Assembly: GCA_003543135.1 (NCBI GenBank)
Contig: DPJG01000023.1
Coordinates: forward strand, 62,001-126,000
Reading direction: 5' to 3'
Source of the DNA: Rheinheimera sp.
Lineage (GTDB): Bacteria; Pseudomonadota; Gammaproteobacteria; Enterobacterales; Alteromonadaceae
Length of the DNA: 64,000 bases
The notes under the pieces are model-generated. The model made no database searches. It was given only the letters and a program-made list of their open reading frames with translations, and had not been told where the DNA came from. This document shows, in pieces, positions 39,933 to 49,991 of this stretch (its first letter is position 1; each line of letters opens with the position of its first letter). Made by a program: the position numbers and the translations under genes.

Positions 39933-40505
39933 TTATTTGCGGCTAAATTCAACGTTAAAGGTAACAGGCACCAGCAGGCTGATATCGTTTAATTTGGCGA
40001 TGTCCTGCAATTTACGCACACCAGCGTCCAGTTGGAAAGCTGCACTATTAACCAGTACAGGTGCAGTGGTGCTTGCCTGAATTTTATTGTCGCTGAGTTT
40101 AGTCAGCGTCAGCTGCACTGGTAAAGACTGAGTTTTATCCAGCAGTGTTAAGCTCAACTCAGTCTGATGTTGCATGCTGGCGCCTACAGTTAAATCAGAC
40201 AGCAATTTAGGTTCAATTTGTGCACTGGCGCTGATGGTTGGGAAATTCTTGGCATTAAACACATGTTCCAGGATCCGCTCGTTACGGATAGGGATCAGTG
40301 TATCTATAGTTGTTACCGGAATTTGCACCAAAACCTTGCCATCATCAGCCCAGTTGCCAGACAGCTGACTGAATTTATGTACTTCAGCCACGGTGCCGTT
40401 TTTAACAGAGACAAAACGCAGTTGTGATTGAGCGGGTTCCAGCTGCCAGGCTGCCTGGCTTGCAAAAGTCGTGGAAAGGGCCAATGCGGCCAATAATAAA
40501 CGCAT
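39933..40505 (-). CDS. YceI-like periplasmic protein
   Basis: A 190-residue protein of the YceI family, with a lipocalin-like fold that binds a polyisoprenoid. A signal peptide (MRLLLAALALSTTFASQA) precedes the family opening WQLEPAQSQLRFVSVKNG. The ATG at 40505 has AGGAG upstream, and a longer frame from 40544 is unlikely. Family members are often induced by stress or alkaline pH; nothing here shows regulation. Confidence 0.9.
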   Translation of the reverse strand: MRLLLAALALSTTFASQAAWQLEPAQSQLRFVSVKNGTVAEVHKFSQLSGNWADDGKVLVQIPVTTIDTLIPIRNERILEHVFNAKNFPTISASAQIEPKLLSDLTVGASMQHQTELSLTLLDKTQSLPVQLTLTKLSDNKIQASTTAPVLVNSAAFQLDAGVRKLQDIAKLNDISLLVPVTFNVEFSRK

Positions 40506-40743
40506 AACAACTCCTATCAGATAATAAATTGCCGCTGTGGGCAAGAATGAAACAAACGCCGGCTGATGGTAACCAAGTCGGGCGCCAACAACCAGTAAAA
40601 TTGCCGTTTTATACCATTTGCTGCGATGGATGTAATGGTTTGGCTGGCAGCATTCAATAACTTTTCAGCAAAGCTTGTGTATAAAAAAGCCGGAGCGACC
40701 TTTTGGCCACTCCGGCTGGATGTTTCATACTGCCAATGGCGGC
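40506..40743. other. Intergenic region between yceI and rlmI
   Basis: No gene is seen. It contains the yceI promoter region and, at 40683-40717, the rlmI terminator. Confidence 0.5.
40683..40717 (-). terminator. Terminator of rlmI
   Basis: On the minus strand AGCCGGAG and CTCCGGCT form the outer stem with an inner GGCC-containing arm, followed by TTTTTTAT. Confidence 0.85.
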
Positions 40744-41934
40744 TTATTGAATAATACAGACCAGACCTTTTAAATAATGGCCTTCCGGGTAGAAGCTGGC
40801 GATAGGATGATCTTTGGCCTGACTTAACCTTTCAATAAACAAACAGCCACGATTGGCATCAAGGGCAGCGTCCGCCACCACTTTCTGGAATAAACTTTCT
40901 TCCATTAAACCTGAGCAGGAGAAGGTTAATAACAAACCACCTGGTTTGACAATTTGCATCGCCACCCTGTTGATGTCTTTATAACCACGGCAGGCGCCAA
41001 CCAGCTGACTTTTGTTTTCGGCAAATTTAGGTGGATCTAAAATCACCATATCAAACTGTTTGCCTTCGTCTTTATATTGGCGCAGTAATTTAAACACGTC
41101 AGCTTTGGTCATGGTCGCTTTGGACAAGTCCAGCTGATTCAGTTCCATATTGCGCTGTGCTGTGGCGAGCGCTAAATCCGACAAATCGGCATTGGTGACA
41201 TGAGTGGCACCACCGGTTAAAGCGGCGAGGCCAAAGGTGCCGGTGTAGCTAAAACAGTTCAGCACAGTTTTGCCTTTGGCATAACGGCCAGCGGCAGCAC
41301 GGCTGTCACGTTGGTCCAGATAAAAACCGGTTTTGTGGCCATTGACCACATCAACCAGAATATTCAGACCATTTTCTTTTATCGTCACTTCGCCACTATC
41401 GCGCGGTAAATGTAACCAACCGGTGCGCGGTTCTAACCCTTCTTTTTTACGCACATCCACGTCTGAGCGTTCATAAATGCTGTAACCGTCAAACAGTTGT
41501 TTTAATGCGGCCACAATATGTTTGCGCTGTCGTTCAGCACCTGCGCTTAACAGCTGACAGACCAGCACATCGGCATATAAATCAATGGTCACACCTGGTA
41601 ATGAGTCCGACTCAGCCGCCACCACCCGGATGCCATTGGTTTGGCTTAAGTCAAACAGTTGCTGACGTACAGCCCAGGCCTGAGCAATGCGGCGCAGGAA
41701 AAACTCTGCATCTATCTGCTCGTTTTGGTCGAAGGTCCAGACCCGGGCCCGAATTTGTGAATTGGGCGAATAAGCACCACGGGCTACAAACTTGCCATCC
41801 GCGCTCAGAATATCAACAGTGTCGCCGGAATTTGGTGTGCCATGCACCTGTTTGACGGCTTGTGAAAACACCCAGGGATGGCGGCGTTTTAACGATTTGT
41901 CACGATCGTTTTGTAAAATGATGCTGGCGGTCAT
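40744..41934 (-). CDS. rlmI: 23S rRNA m5C1962 methyltransferase RlmI
   Basis: Class I SAM methyltransferase of 396 residues that methylates C1962 in 23S rRNA. An N-terminal PUA-like domain ([11 protein letters not shown]) precedes an EEHEA-type domain. The SAM-binding site lies in [19 protein letters not shown], with a catalytic motif [13 protein letters not shown] later SCSGLM contains the catalytic-type Cys. It is monocistronic with its own terminator. Confidence 0.93.
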   Translation of the reverse strand: MTASIILQNDRDKSLKRRHPWVFSQAVKQVHGTPNSGDTVDILSADGKFVARGAYSPNSQIRARVWTFDQNEQIDAEFFLRRIAQAWAVRQQLFDLSQTNGIRVVAAESDSLPGVTIDLYADVLVCQLLSAGAERQRKHIVAALKQLFDGYSIYERSDVDVRKKEGLEPRTGWLHLPRDSGEVTIKENGLNILVDVVNGHKTGFYLDQRDSRAAAGRYAKGKTVLNCFSYTGTFGLAALTGGATHVTNADLSDLALATAQRNMELNQLDLSKATMTKADVFKLLRQYKDEGKQFDMVILDPPKFAENKSQLVGACRGYKDINRVAMQIVKPGGLLLTFSCSGLMEESLFQKVVADAALDANRGCLFIERLSQAKDHPIASFYPEGHYLKGLVCIIQ

Positions 41935-42145
41935 AAAAGGGGCTTCCGGCTAAAAAGAAAAGACGCGCATTTTAAGCACGAAAAGCGCAAAGCTAAAGTA
42001 AAACTTATGTTGTTGTGCTGATGTTGTCTGGTGTTTTGCCGCTCTGGCCTGCCCTCAGGCCGGATACCACCACAAAGAGATGTGAGTTATAGTGAATAAC
42101 CGCCTGAGTCGGGCGCTAAAAATCACGCCTATTCAAGGAGTTCTG

Positions 42146-43216
42146 ATGTCAATGTTAAGCACTGATACAAAATCTGCGTTAAGTTCAGTCAATACCACAA
42201 TGCGTGCCATCAACGTGCTAAGCCCGGGCCCTGACAGCAAACTGGTGGTTACCGAGTTGCCCGTCCCTGTGCCCAATGCCAGTCAGGTGCTGGTGAAAGT
42301 GGCGGCAGCAGGGGTGAACAGGGCCGATCTCGCCCAGCGCGCTGGCATTTATCCGCCGCCGCCGGGGGAAAGTCCGATTTTGGGGCTGGAAGTAGCCGGC
42401 ACTGTGGTGGCTGTGGGAGATGTTAGTTTAGAACCTTGGCTGGGGCAGGAGGTGTTTGGCCTGGTGCCAGGCGGTGGTTATGCCGAATATGCGCTGCTTC
42501 ACAGTGGTCATTTACTGAAACGTCCGGCCAATTTGAGCACAGTTGAGGCGGCGGCAACAGCCGAAGTGTTTTTAACCGCTTATCAGGCGATGTTTGAGCT
42601 GGGCGGATTAACTGCGGGTGGTGCAGTGCTTTTACATGCCGGAGCCAGCGGTGTTGGTACTGCTGCTATTCAGCTGGCTAAACTGCAACAGGCGACTGTG
42701 GCCGTGACTGTTGGCTCAGATGATAAAGCAGACGCCTGTCGTGACCTGGGGGCAGATTTTTGTATTAATTATAAAAAAGCTGATTTTGTCAGCGCGCTTC
42801 AAGCGGCTGTGCCTCAGGGGTTTCATGTGATTGTAGACCCGGTCGCCGGCGACTACATTCCTAAAGATTTACAGCTTTTAGCGCAGGATGGCCGTATTGT
42901 GGTGCTGGCGATGATGGGCGGTCGGCAGGTACCGGCTTTTGATTTGGCGCCAATGTTTAAAAAACGTGGTCAGCTTTTGTGTTCAACGCTCAGAAACCGC
43001 AGCGACGCTTATAAAACGGCACTTTGTGCGGCTTTTTACCAGAAGTTTGCTGACGCTTTGGCAACAGGCGCGATAAAGCCGGTGATAGCTCAGGTATTTG
43101 ACTGGCAACAGGCAGAGCAGGCGCATCAGTTACTTGCCAGTAATGCGGTGGTTGGCAAACTGGTGTTAACCCTCAGCCCTCCAAACAAGGGGGAAGAAAG
43201 GCTGAAGGTTGGCTAA
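42146..43216 (+). CDS. Zinc-less quinone oxidoreductase-like MDR protein
   Basis: A 356-residue medium-chain reductase of the PIG3/QOR type that uses NADPH to reduce quinones or enones. The GxGxxA-type Rossmann motif is HAGASGVGTAAIQLAK. AGVNRADLAQRAGIYPPPPGESPILGLEVAG is typical. No catalytic zinc Cys set is seen. The ATG at 42146 follows AAGGAG; the longer frame from GTG 42092 adds 18 residues without a good site. Confidence 0.87.
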   Translation: MSMLSTDTKSALSSVNTTMRAINVLSPGPDSKLVVTELPVPVPNASQVLVKVAAAGVNRADLAQRAGIYPPPPGESPILGLEVAGTVVAVGDVSLEPWLGQEVFGLVPGGGYAEYALLHSGHLLKRPANLSTVEAAATAEVFLTAYQAMFELGGLTAGGAVLLHAGASGVGTAAIQLAKLQQATVAVTVGSDDKADACRDLGADFCINYKKADFVSALQAAVPQGFHVIVDPVAGDYIPKDLQLLAQDGRIVVLAMMGGRQVPAFDLAPMFKKRGQLLCSTLRNRSDAYKTALCAAFYQKFADALATGAIKPVIAQVFDWQQAEQAHQLLASNAVVGKLVLTLSPPNKGEERLKVG

Positions 43217-43259
43217 AGCTTAGCTTTTCTTAAAGGTTAGCTTTTCTGGCGCCGTTGGT

Positions 43260-44693
43260 TCAGGACGTTTTATTATCTTTTGTTGCGACTGGGGTAGGGT
43301 CATCAGGCGCTGTTGTAACCTGCTCAGTCAATGGCTGCACGGGTTCAGCGGTTTCGCTGCTGGCGACGGGTTCTGTTTCAAATACCAGCTCCTGCTGCAC
43401 ACCCTGACCGGGTTCAGCAACAACCACTTCCGGCTCAGCCATCAGTTGTTGTTGTGCTGTGGCCTGATCAACCCTTGGATCTAAAGCGGCAGCCAGCGGC
43501 GATGACACTAAGTCGCCCGATGCCATCACATAATCTTTGGGCTGCGATTTTTCCTGCTGTTTTTGCTGATAATTGACCTGGGTTAAGCGTAGGAACAACA
43601 AGGCCGCCACCAATGCCATAAAAGCGTATAACATGCGGCTGCCGCCAAATTGCATAAAAGCGGACGCAATCAGTGGGCCTGTGCTGGCGCCAAGGCCAAA
43701 GGTCAGCAAAATAGTCGCCGACAGCGCCACCCGTTCATCCTGTTCAATATTCTGATTGGCAAGGGCAGTCGCCAGCGGATAAAGGGTAAAGGCCAGCACG
43801 CCAAAACAAAAGGTAAACACCAGCTGCAGATAGCCTGACAGTGGCAACACTGCCATTGCCAGCACCAAAGTGCCCAGCAGCACAGTATTGGTGCGAATAA
43901 GCCTGGAGCGGCGAATTCTGTCTGATAATTTACCCATTGGCCACTGCGCCAGTAAACCTGCAATGACTGTAGTTGCCATATAAGCGGCAACCTGCTCGGT
44001 ATTCATGCCCTGGGCTGCGGCAAAAGCCGGCGCCAGACCATAAAAAGAACCCACTATCATGCCGGCCAGCGCAATAGTGGTCAGTGACTGTGGCACTTTC
44101 AGCCAGAACGTCTTAATTTTCAATGGTGCAGGGCGCATAGGCTGCGGGTGAATACGGCGGGTCAGTGCCAAAGGCACTATACAAAGCGCAAAACAAATTG
44201 CGACCAGCAACAAAGGCTTGATGGTCAGTTCCGGGTTTAAACTCATGGCGCCCTGACCCAGCACCAGGCCGAGATAAGACACAATCATATAACTTGCGAA
44301 CACAGTGCCGCGGTTTTTGCTGTCTGCTTGTTCATTCAGCCAGCTTTCCAGCACCATGTATTGGCACATCATACAAATACCGACCATCAGCCGAAGCAGT
44401 AACCAGACATTTAAATCATCAATCAGCGCATGACCGAGCGCCGACGCCGTCACTATGCCTGCGGTTGCGACAAAAGCGCGGATATGGCCCACTCGGGCAA
44501 TCAGGCGGTGGCCAATTTTGGAACCAGCCACCAGGCCAAGGTAATAAGCCGACATCATGGCGCCTATCCAGATTTTGGACACATCAATAGCGGCCAGGCG
44601 TAAACCCAGATAAGTGGTTAACAAGCCCGCCGCCAGTACCATCAGTAAAGTGGCGAGGTATAACGAAGAAAATGAGCGGATAGTGGCAGACAT
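43260..44693 (-). CDS. MFS transporter, YcaD-like, with long acidic tail
   Basis: A 477-residue major facilitator with twelve hydrophobic helices, similar to YcaD-type proteins (SSLYLATLLMVLAAGLLTTYL, MMCQYMVLESWLNEQ, GQWPMGKLSDRIRR-like loop). After about residue 385 a cytoplasmic tail rich in Glu, Pro, Val and Gln runs to the end, without a known domain. The substrate is unknown. It converges with the oxidoreductase gene, 43 bases apart. Confidence 0.85.
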   Translation of the reverse strand: MSATIRSFSSLYLATLLMVLAAGLLTTYLGLRLAAIDVSKIWIGAMMSAYYLGLVAGSKIGHRLIARVGHIRAFVATAGIVTASALGHALIDDLNVWLLLRLMVGICMMCQYMVLESWLNEQADSKNRGTVFASYMIVSYLGLVLGQGAMSLNPELTIKPLLLVAICFALCIVPLALTRRIHPQPMRPAPLKIKTFWLKVPQSLTTIALAGMIVGSFYGLAPAFAAAQGMNTEQVAAYMATTVIAGLLAQWPMGKLSDRIRRSRLIRTNTVLLGTLVLAMAVLPLSGYLQLVFTFCFGVLAFTLYPLATALANQNIEQDERVALSATILLTFGLGASTGPLIASAFMQFGGSRMLYAFMALVAALLFLRLTQVNYQQKQQEKSQPKDYVMASGDLVSSPLAAALDPRVDQATAQQQLMAEPEVVVAEPGQGVQQELVFETEPVASSETAEPVQPLTEQVTTAPDDPTPVATKDNKTS

Positions 44694-44785
44694 CTGCTGT
44701 CCTTAAGCCTGTCGGGATTTGCTTATTCTAACAAAAACAAAGTTTGGGGAACTGAATTTACATCAATAAAATCAACAATAAGCTG

Positions 44786-44819
44786 ATAAAAACAGGGCGC
44801 TGTATTTGGCAGCGCCCTG
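44786..44819 (-). terminator. Terminator of metG
   Basis: On the minus strand CAGGGCGCTG and CAGCGCCCTG form a perfect 10-bp stem, followed by TTTTTATC. Confidence 0.9.
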
Positions 44820-44826
44820 ATTGGGT

Positions 44827-46890
44827 TTATTTCACCTGCATACCAGGGGTTGCACCATCATCCGGCGTCAGCAGGAAAATATCACTGCCACCAGGGCCTG
44901 CCGCCATCACCATGCCTTCTGACATACCAAACCGCATTTTACGGGGTGCCAGGTTGGCCACCATCACAGTTAACCGGCCTACTAAATCTGCTGGGTCATA
45001 AGCAGACTTAATACCGGCAAACACCTGACGGCTTTCAAAACCTAAATCCAGTTGCAGTTTCACCAGTTTGTCGGCACCTTCGACATGTTCGGCGCTGACA
45101 ATTCGGGCAACCCTTAAGTCGAGTTTGGCAAAATCATCAAACTGAATCATCGGTGCTAAAGGTTCAAAAGCTGCTGCATCTGCCGTTGTTACTGCTGCAT
45201 CGGCTTTTACCGCAGTTTTGCTTGTGGTTTTTGCAGGCTCAGCAGCCTGTAGATTTTCTTTGGATGCATCCACCATGGCTTGCACTTTAACCGGATCAAC
45301 CCGCTGCATCAGCGGTTTGAAAGTATTGATTTTGTGACTTCTCAGCGCTGTCTGGTAATTATCCCAACGCAGTTCAATATTTAAAAAGGCCTCTACTTCA
45401 GCGGCCATGGCTGGCAGCACTGGTTTTAAATAATGCATCAATACGCGGAACAGGTTGATGCCCATAGAACAGACCTGATGGGTTTCCAGCTGTTTGCTTT
45501 CATCTTTGGCCAGCACCCAGGGCGCTTTGGCGTCGATATACTGATTTGCTTTGTCTGCCAGCGCCATAATGTCGCGGATTGCGCGGGCATATTCACGTTG
45601 CTCAAATGCTGCAGCGATACTTTCTCCCTGCGCCACAAAGTCTGCCAGTAATTCAGGCTCGGCAATGTCGGCAGATAAAGCGCTGTCGAATTTTTTGCTG
45701 ATAAAGCTGGCGCAGCGGCTCGCGATATTAACCACTTTACCCACTAAATCGGCGTTCACTTTTTGCGAGAAGTCATCGAGGTTTAAATCCAGATCCACAA
45801 TGCCGGAAGTGAGTTTTGACGCAAAATAATAACGCAGATACTCAGGGTTTAAGTTATCCAGATAAGTACGGGCCTTGATAAAGGTGCCACGTGATTTGGA
45901 CATTTTGGCGCCATTCACTGTGACAAAACCATGGGCAAACACGCTGCTTGGTTTACGGTAACCGGCACCATCTAACATGGCAGGCCAGAACAAACTGTGA
46001 AAATAAATAATGTCTTTGCCGATAAAGTGATACACCTCAGCGTCAGAATCCAGTTTCCAGAAGTCGTCAAAGTTAATACCGGTTTTATCACAGAGGTTTT
46101 TAAAGCTGGCCAGATAGCCGATAGGTGCGTCTAACCAAACGTAAAAAAACTTGCCCGGTGCACCTGGAATTTCAAAACCAAAATAAGGCGCGTCGCGGCT
46201 GATATCCCACTGCTGTAAACCTTCTTTAAACCATTCCTGCAGTTTATTGGCCATTTCACTTTGCAAAGAGCCACCGCGGGTCCAGTCCTGCAACATTTGC
46301 TCAAAAGCGGGTAAATCAAAGAAATAATGTTCTGAATCTTTTAATACCGGTGTGGCACCTGATACCACAGAACGTGGGTTTTTCAGCTCAGTCGGGCTGT
46401 AGGTCGCACCACAGGCGTCACAGCTGTCGCCGTTTTGATCCACGGCACCACATTTAGGACAATCGCCTTTGACAAAACGATCCGGTAAAAACATCTGTTT
46501 TTCCGGGTCAAACAGCTGGCTGATGGTTTTACGTTTGATATAACCACCGTCGTCCAGCTTTTGGTAAATTTCACTGGCAAAAGCGCGGTTTTCGTCACTG
46601 TGGGTGCTGTGGTAGTTATCAAAACCAATCAGGAAATCTTTAAAATCGGCCTGATGTTCTACTGAAGTTTGCGCAATCATTTGCTCCGGCGTTAGACCGA
46701 GTTGCTGCGCTTTAAGCATAATTGGAGTGCCATGGGCGTCATCAGCACAGACGTAATAACATTGATGACCGCGCGCTTTTTGAAAACGCGACCAGATGTC
46801 GGTCTGAATATATTCCAATAAGTGGCCTAAATGGATAGGACCGTTGGCGTATGGCAGGGCGCTTGTGATCAAAATTTTACGTTGCGTCAT
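44827..46890 (-). CDS. metG: Methionyl-tRNA synthetase
   Basis: Charges tRNA-Met with methionine. The 687-residue protein has the HIGH-type motif HLGH (20-23), the zinc-finger CPKC...CDAC, and KMSKS at 329-333. The C-terminal tRNA-binding OB domain ([15 protein letters not shown]) is present, as in E. coli MetG (about 677). A Lys/Ala/Thr-rich linker precedes it. The ATG at 46890 is chosen, as the protein then begins [16 protein letters not shown]. It is divergent from mrp, an arrangement also found in E. coli. Confidence 0.97.
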   Translation of the reverse strand: MTQRKILITSALPYANGPIHLGHLLEYIQTDIWSRFQKARGHQCYYVCADDAHGTPIMLKAQQLGLTPEQMIAQTSVEHQADFKDFLIGFDNYHSTHSDENRAFASEIYQKLDDGGYIKRKTISQLFDPEKQMFLPDRFVKGDCPKCGAVDQNGDSCDACGATYSPTELKNPRSVVSGATPVLKDSEHYFFDLPAFEQMLQDWTRGGSLQSEMANKLQEWFKEGLQQWDISRDAPYFGFEIPGAPGKFFYVWLDAPIGYLASFKNLCDKTGINFDDFWKLDSDAEVYHFIGKDIIYFHSLFWPAMLDGAGYRKPSSVFAHGFVTVNGAKMSKSRGTFIKARTYLDNLNPEYLRYYFASKLTSGIVDLDLNLDDFSQKVNADLVGKVVNIASRCASFISKKFDSALSADIAEPELLADFVAQGESIAAAFEQREYARAIRDIMALADKANQYIDAKAPWVLAKDESKQLETHQVCSMGINLFRVLMHYLKPVLPAMAAEVEAFLNIELRWDNYQTALRSHKINTFKPLMQRVDPVKVQAMVDASKENLQAAEPAKTTSKTAVKADAAVTTADAAAFEPLAPMIQFDDFAKLDLRVARIVSAEHVEGADKLVKLQLDLGFESRQVFAGIKSAYDPADLVGRLTVMVANLAPRKMRFGMSEGMVMAAGPGGSDIFLLTPDDGATPGMQVK

Positions 46891-47090
46891 CAAATCAAAC
46901 TCTGAATGCATAAATAACTGAAAAGAGATGACAACATGATACAATAACGGCCGTTAAAGCGCACTCCCGCTGCGGCAGTTCAGCCCGCTTTTCTGCTTGC
47001 AGCACATCGTATTTTTAGTTTTTATCTGTCACAGCAGTGGCACAGACAAAGACCCCAGAACATAAACTGGTTTTTAAACGCAGGTATCCA

Positions 47091-48158
47091 ATGTTTGGTT
47101 GGTGGAAAAATAAAAACACAACAAAGCTCAGCAGCGCCCAACAACAGGTGCTGGATCAGTTTCAGACTGATGAAATGCCGGTGGCTTTATCGCAGCTTGC
47201 CACTGATATAGAGTTTTCTGATAACCGTCTTTTAATTCAACTACCTTTTGCCGCTGATGCGATGTTGCCGTTGTTACAACAAGCCATGGCTGCGGCGGGT
47301 TTTAACGGTGAAGTAGAACTCAGGTATCAGAATCCAGTACCGCCAAGCCTTGGCAACATCCGACAGGTCATCTTAATTGCGTCAGGCAAAGGCGGTGTAG
47401 GCAAATCCACCACTGCTGTGAACGTCGCCATAGCGCTGGCACAACAAGGCGCCAAAGTAGGGCTGTTGGATGCCGATATTTACGGGCCTTCGATTCCGAC
47501 CATGCTGGGGCTGGTTGGCACTAAAGCCACCTCACCGGATGACAAACACTTAGCTCCTGTGCATAAATTTGGCATTTTTATGCAATCTATCGGCTTTCTG
47601 GTTGACCCACAGGCTGCGTCAGTATGGCGTGGCCCTATGGCCAGCCAGGCGCTGTTGCAACTTCTGAATGAAACACTCTGGCCTGAGCTTGATTATCTGG
47701 TAGTCGACATGCCGCCGGGCACCGGCGATATTCAGCTGACTTTGTCACAAAAGTTGCCTGTGGCCGGCGCCGTGATAGTGACAACACCGCAGGATGTGGC
47801 TTTGGCCGATGCACAAAAAGGCATTGCGATGTTCCGTCAGGTGAATATTCCGTTACTGGGCCTTGTTGAAAATATGAGTTATTACCAATGCAGCAGCTGT
47901 GGTCATATCGACGATATTTTTGGCTCACAAGGTGGTGTTGCGTTAGCAGAACGTTATCAGGTGGCTGTGCTTGGCCAGTTGCCACTGCAAAAACAAATCC
48001 GGCAGCACAGTGACGAAGGTGTGCCAATAGTGCTGAATGAAAGTGAACAATGTGCTGAAATTTATCAGAAAATAGCCAGGCAACTGATCTTCGCTTTATA
48101 CTGGCAAGCCCAGCACAAAATTGCCCAACAACCGCAAATTATTATAACGGACGATTAA
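47091..48158 (+). CDS. mrp: Iron-sulfur cluster carrier ATPase Mrp/ApbC
   Basis: P-loop protein that carries 4Fe-4S clusters to apoproteins. The deviant Walker [10 protein letters not shown] has Lys105, and the cluster-binding CxxC is C267/C270 (QCSSCGH). [14 protein letters not shown] is typical of the family. 355 residues match ApbC. The ATG at 47091 is preferred over GTG 47037, because MFGWWKN begins a normal N-terminus. dcd follows after one base. Confidence 0.94.
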   Translation: MFGWWKNKNTTKLSSAQQQVLDQFQTDEMPVALSQLATDIEFSDNRLLIQLPFAADAMLPLLQQAMAAAGFNGEVELRYQNPVPPSLGNIRQVILIASGKGGVGKSTTAVNVAIALAQQGAKVGLLDADIYGPSIPTMLGLVGTKATSPDDKHLAPVHKFGIFMQSIGFLVDPQAASVWRGPMASQALLQLLNETLWPELDYLVVDMPPGTGDIQLTLSQKLPVAGAVIVTTPQDVALADAQKGIAMFRQVNIPLLGLVENMSYYQCSSCGHIDDIFGSQGGVALAERYQVAVLGQLPLQKQIRQHSDEGVPIVLNESEQCAEIYQKIARQLIFALYWQAQHKIAQQPQIIITDD

Positions 48159-48159
48159 C

Positions 48160-48756
48160 ATGAGACTGTGTGACCGCGACATTGAACGCTACCTGGCTGA
48201 AGGCAGAATTTGTATTGAACCTATGCCGTCCCGCGACATGATCAGTGGGGTGAGCGTGGATATCCGCCTGGGACATAAGTTCAGAAGTTTTACCGCTTAC
48301 GCCGCACCTTTTATTGATTTAAGCGGCCCGCGAGAAGAAGTACAACAAGCGCTGGATTCAGTGATGAGTGAAGAGCTGGTACTTGCTGACGATGAAGCAT
48401 TTTATCTGCATCCTGGCGAACTGGCGTTGGCTGTCACGCTGGAGTCTGTCACTTTACCAGCTGACATCGTGGGCTGGCTGGATGGTCGTTCCAGCCTGGC
48501 ACGGCTTGGTTTAATGGTGCATGTGACAGCACATCGTATTGATCCGGGCTGGTCTGGCAATATAGTGCTGGAGTTTTATAACAGCGGCCGTTTACCGCTG
48601 GCGCTGCGCCCTGGTATGAAAATTGGTGCACTGAATTTTGAGCTGATGACAGGTCCGGCCGATCGGCCTTACAACAAAAGAACAGATGCCAAGTATCAGC
48701 AACAAACCGGCGCTGTGGCCAGTCGCATTAATCAGGACGACAAAAGCAGCCGCTGA
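48160..48756 (+). CDS. dcd: dCTP deaminase Dcd
   Basis: Converts dCTP to dUTP for dTMP synthesis. 198 residues, close to the E. coli 193. Conserved [26 protein letters not shown] holds the active-site residues. It lies one base after mrp, so both are in one operon, although they share no pathway. Not an anti-phage deaminase by itself. Confidence 0.95.
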   Translation: MRLCDRDIERYLAEGRICIEPMPSRDMISGVSVDIRLGHKFRSFTAYAAPFIDLSGPREEVQQALDSVMSEELVLADDEAFYLHPGELALAVTLESVTLPADIVGWLDGRSSLARLGLMVHVTAHRIDPGWSGNIVLEFYNSGRLPLALRPGMKIGALNFELMTGPADRPYNKRTDAKYQQQTGAVASRINQDDKSSR

Positions 48757-48775
48757 GTTGACCTGTGCCCCAAAT

Positions 48776-48803
48776 GAAAAAGCCCATGCAAAAATGCATG
48801 GGC
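48776..48803 (-). terminator. Minus-strand terminator with no matching gene
   Basis: GCCCATGCA (48782-48790), AAAA and TGCATGGGC (48795-48803) form a perfect 9-bp stem. A T-run follows only on the minus strand (TTTTTCATTT), so it would stop leftward transcription. No leftward gene is known above it. A predicted leftward promoter at 48835-48864 would make a short RNA of about 50 bases ending here. Confidence 0.6.
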
Positions 48804-48834
48804 GGAAGCAATAAAGCAAAAATGAAGCGCGGTG

Positions 48835-48902
48835 ATTATGCAATAAAACTGCGAAGTCATGCAAGCAGGTTTTTGCAGAAGATTGCAGTTTTACTGCATA
48901 TT
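48835..48902. promoter_or_regulatory. Mirror-symmetric divergent promoters with paired operator boxes
   Basis: The motif TATGCAATAAAACTGC (48837-48852) and its near reverse complement GCAGTTTTACTGCATA (48885-48900; one mismatch) are centred symmetrically about 48868.5. Each overlaps a promoter: leftward -35 TTGCAT (48859-48864), 18-bp spacer, -10 CATAAT (48835-48840); rightward -35 TTGCAG (48873-48878), 18-bp spacer, -10 CATATT (48897-48902). The core box is close to TGCAGTnnnACTGCA. A dimeric repressor is suggested, but unknown. The rightward promoter would serve the EamA gene. Confidence 0.55.
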
Positions 48903-48959
48903 TACCACAAACAGAGCAGCGTCTGATCACCCAGATGCCGCTTGTCACGGAGTTGACGG

Positions 48960-49841
48960 ATGTCGTTAATGAATGTCGGACGTTTGTTGCTGCTGGCGGC
49001 TATCTGGGGCGCTTCGTTTTTATTTATCCGCATTGCGGTGCCATCGCTGGGGCCTTCACTGCTGATGTCTGGCCGTGTGTTATTTGCTGCACTCTTTTTG
49101 TCGGTGATTGCCCTGCTGTTGCATAAAGAACTGCATTGGCGGCAAAACTGGTTGCATTACCTGAAGCTCGGTTTTATTAACTCGGCCTTGCCATTTCTAC
49201 TCTTTGCTTATGCTGCAACAGTGCTCACAGCGTCATTATTATCAGTGTTAAACGCAACAGCACCTATCTGGGGCGCGCTGATTGGTATTTTATTTTTCCG
49301 CCAGCCGTTGTCATTTGCCGTGGTTGCAGGTTTGATACTTGGTGTCTGTGGTGTTGCCATTCTGGTTGGCTTTGACCCTGTACTGCTTAAAAGCGGTGCC
49401 TTGCTGGCCGTAGCCGCGGCGGCAAGTGCAGCCTGCTGTTACGGCATTGCCACCCATTACACCCGAAGAGCCAAAGCCGTTGAACCTTTTGCCAATGCGC
49501 AGGGAAGTATGTGGGGTGCTGTGCTGGTATTGTTGCCTTTGACCCTGCTGCCAGGGCCAGCCATCGAGCTGAGCATGCAGGTTGCACTTGCAGTCCTGGT
49601 TCTTGGCGTGGTTTGTACCGGCGTTGCTTATCTGTTGTATTTTAAGCTGGTGCAGGAAGTTGGTGCCACACCTGCACTGACCGTGACTTTTTTGATCCCG
49701 GTGTTTGGTGTGTTATGGGGCGCGTTATTTTTGCATGAACAAGTGGGTTGGCACACCGCAGTGGGGGCTTTGACTGTGTTAACAGGCACAGCGCTGGTGA
49801 CGGGGTTTCGCCCGCAGCAATTATGGCGTAAGTCCTGTTAA
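48960..49841 (+). CDS. EamA-family DMT exporter
   Basis: A 293-residue inner-membrane protein with two EamA repeats and about ten hydrophobic helices, probably exporting an amino acid or related metabolite. The first EamA unit (LLAAIWGASFLFIRIAVPSLGP) and second (ALTVTFLIPVFGVLWGALFLHE) are clear. ACGGAG lies seven bases before ATG 48960; ATG 48969 is an alternative. It is controlled, by inference, from the paired operator region. Confidence 0.88.
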   Translation: MSLMNVGRLLLLAAIWGASFLFIRIAVPSLGPSLLMSGRVLFAALFLSVIALLLHKELHWRQNWLHYLKLGFINSALPFLLFAYAATVLTASLLSVLNATAPIWGALIGILFFRQPLSFAVVAGLILGVCGVAILVGFDPVLLKSGALLAVAAAASAACCYGIATHYTRRAKAVEPFANAQGSMWGAVLVLLPLTLLPGPAIELSMQVALAVLVLGVVCTGVAYLLYFKLVQEVGATPALTVTFLIPVFGVLWGALFLHEQVGWHTAVGALTVLTGTALVTGFRPQQLWRKSC

Positions 49842-49991
49842 AAATTAAAAAATAAATGCCGGCGGTTAATTCAGAACCAGTTCAGATCCGCTGTGTCATA
49901 ACCTTTGATAATTGGATGTCGTATAACTGGTGCATCCATGCCTGTTTCTGTCGTTTTAGCAAGAAGCTGCCCAGGCAGCAGGAGTTTGTTG

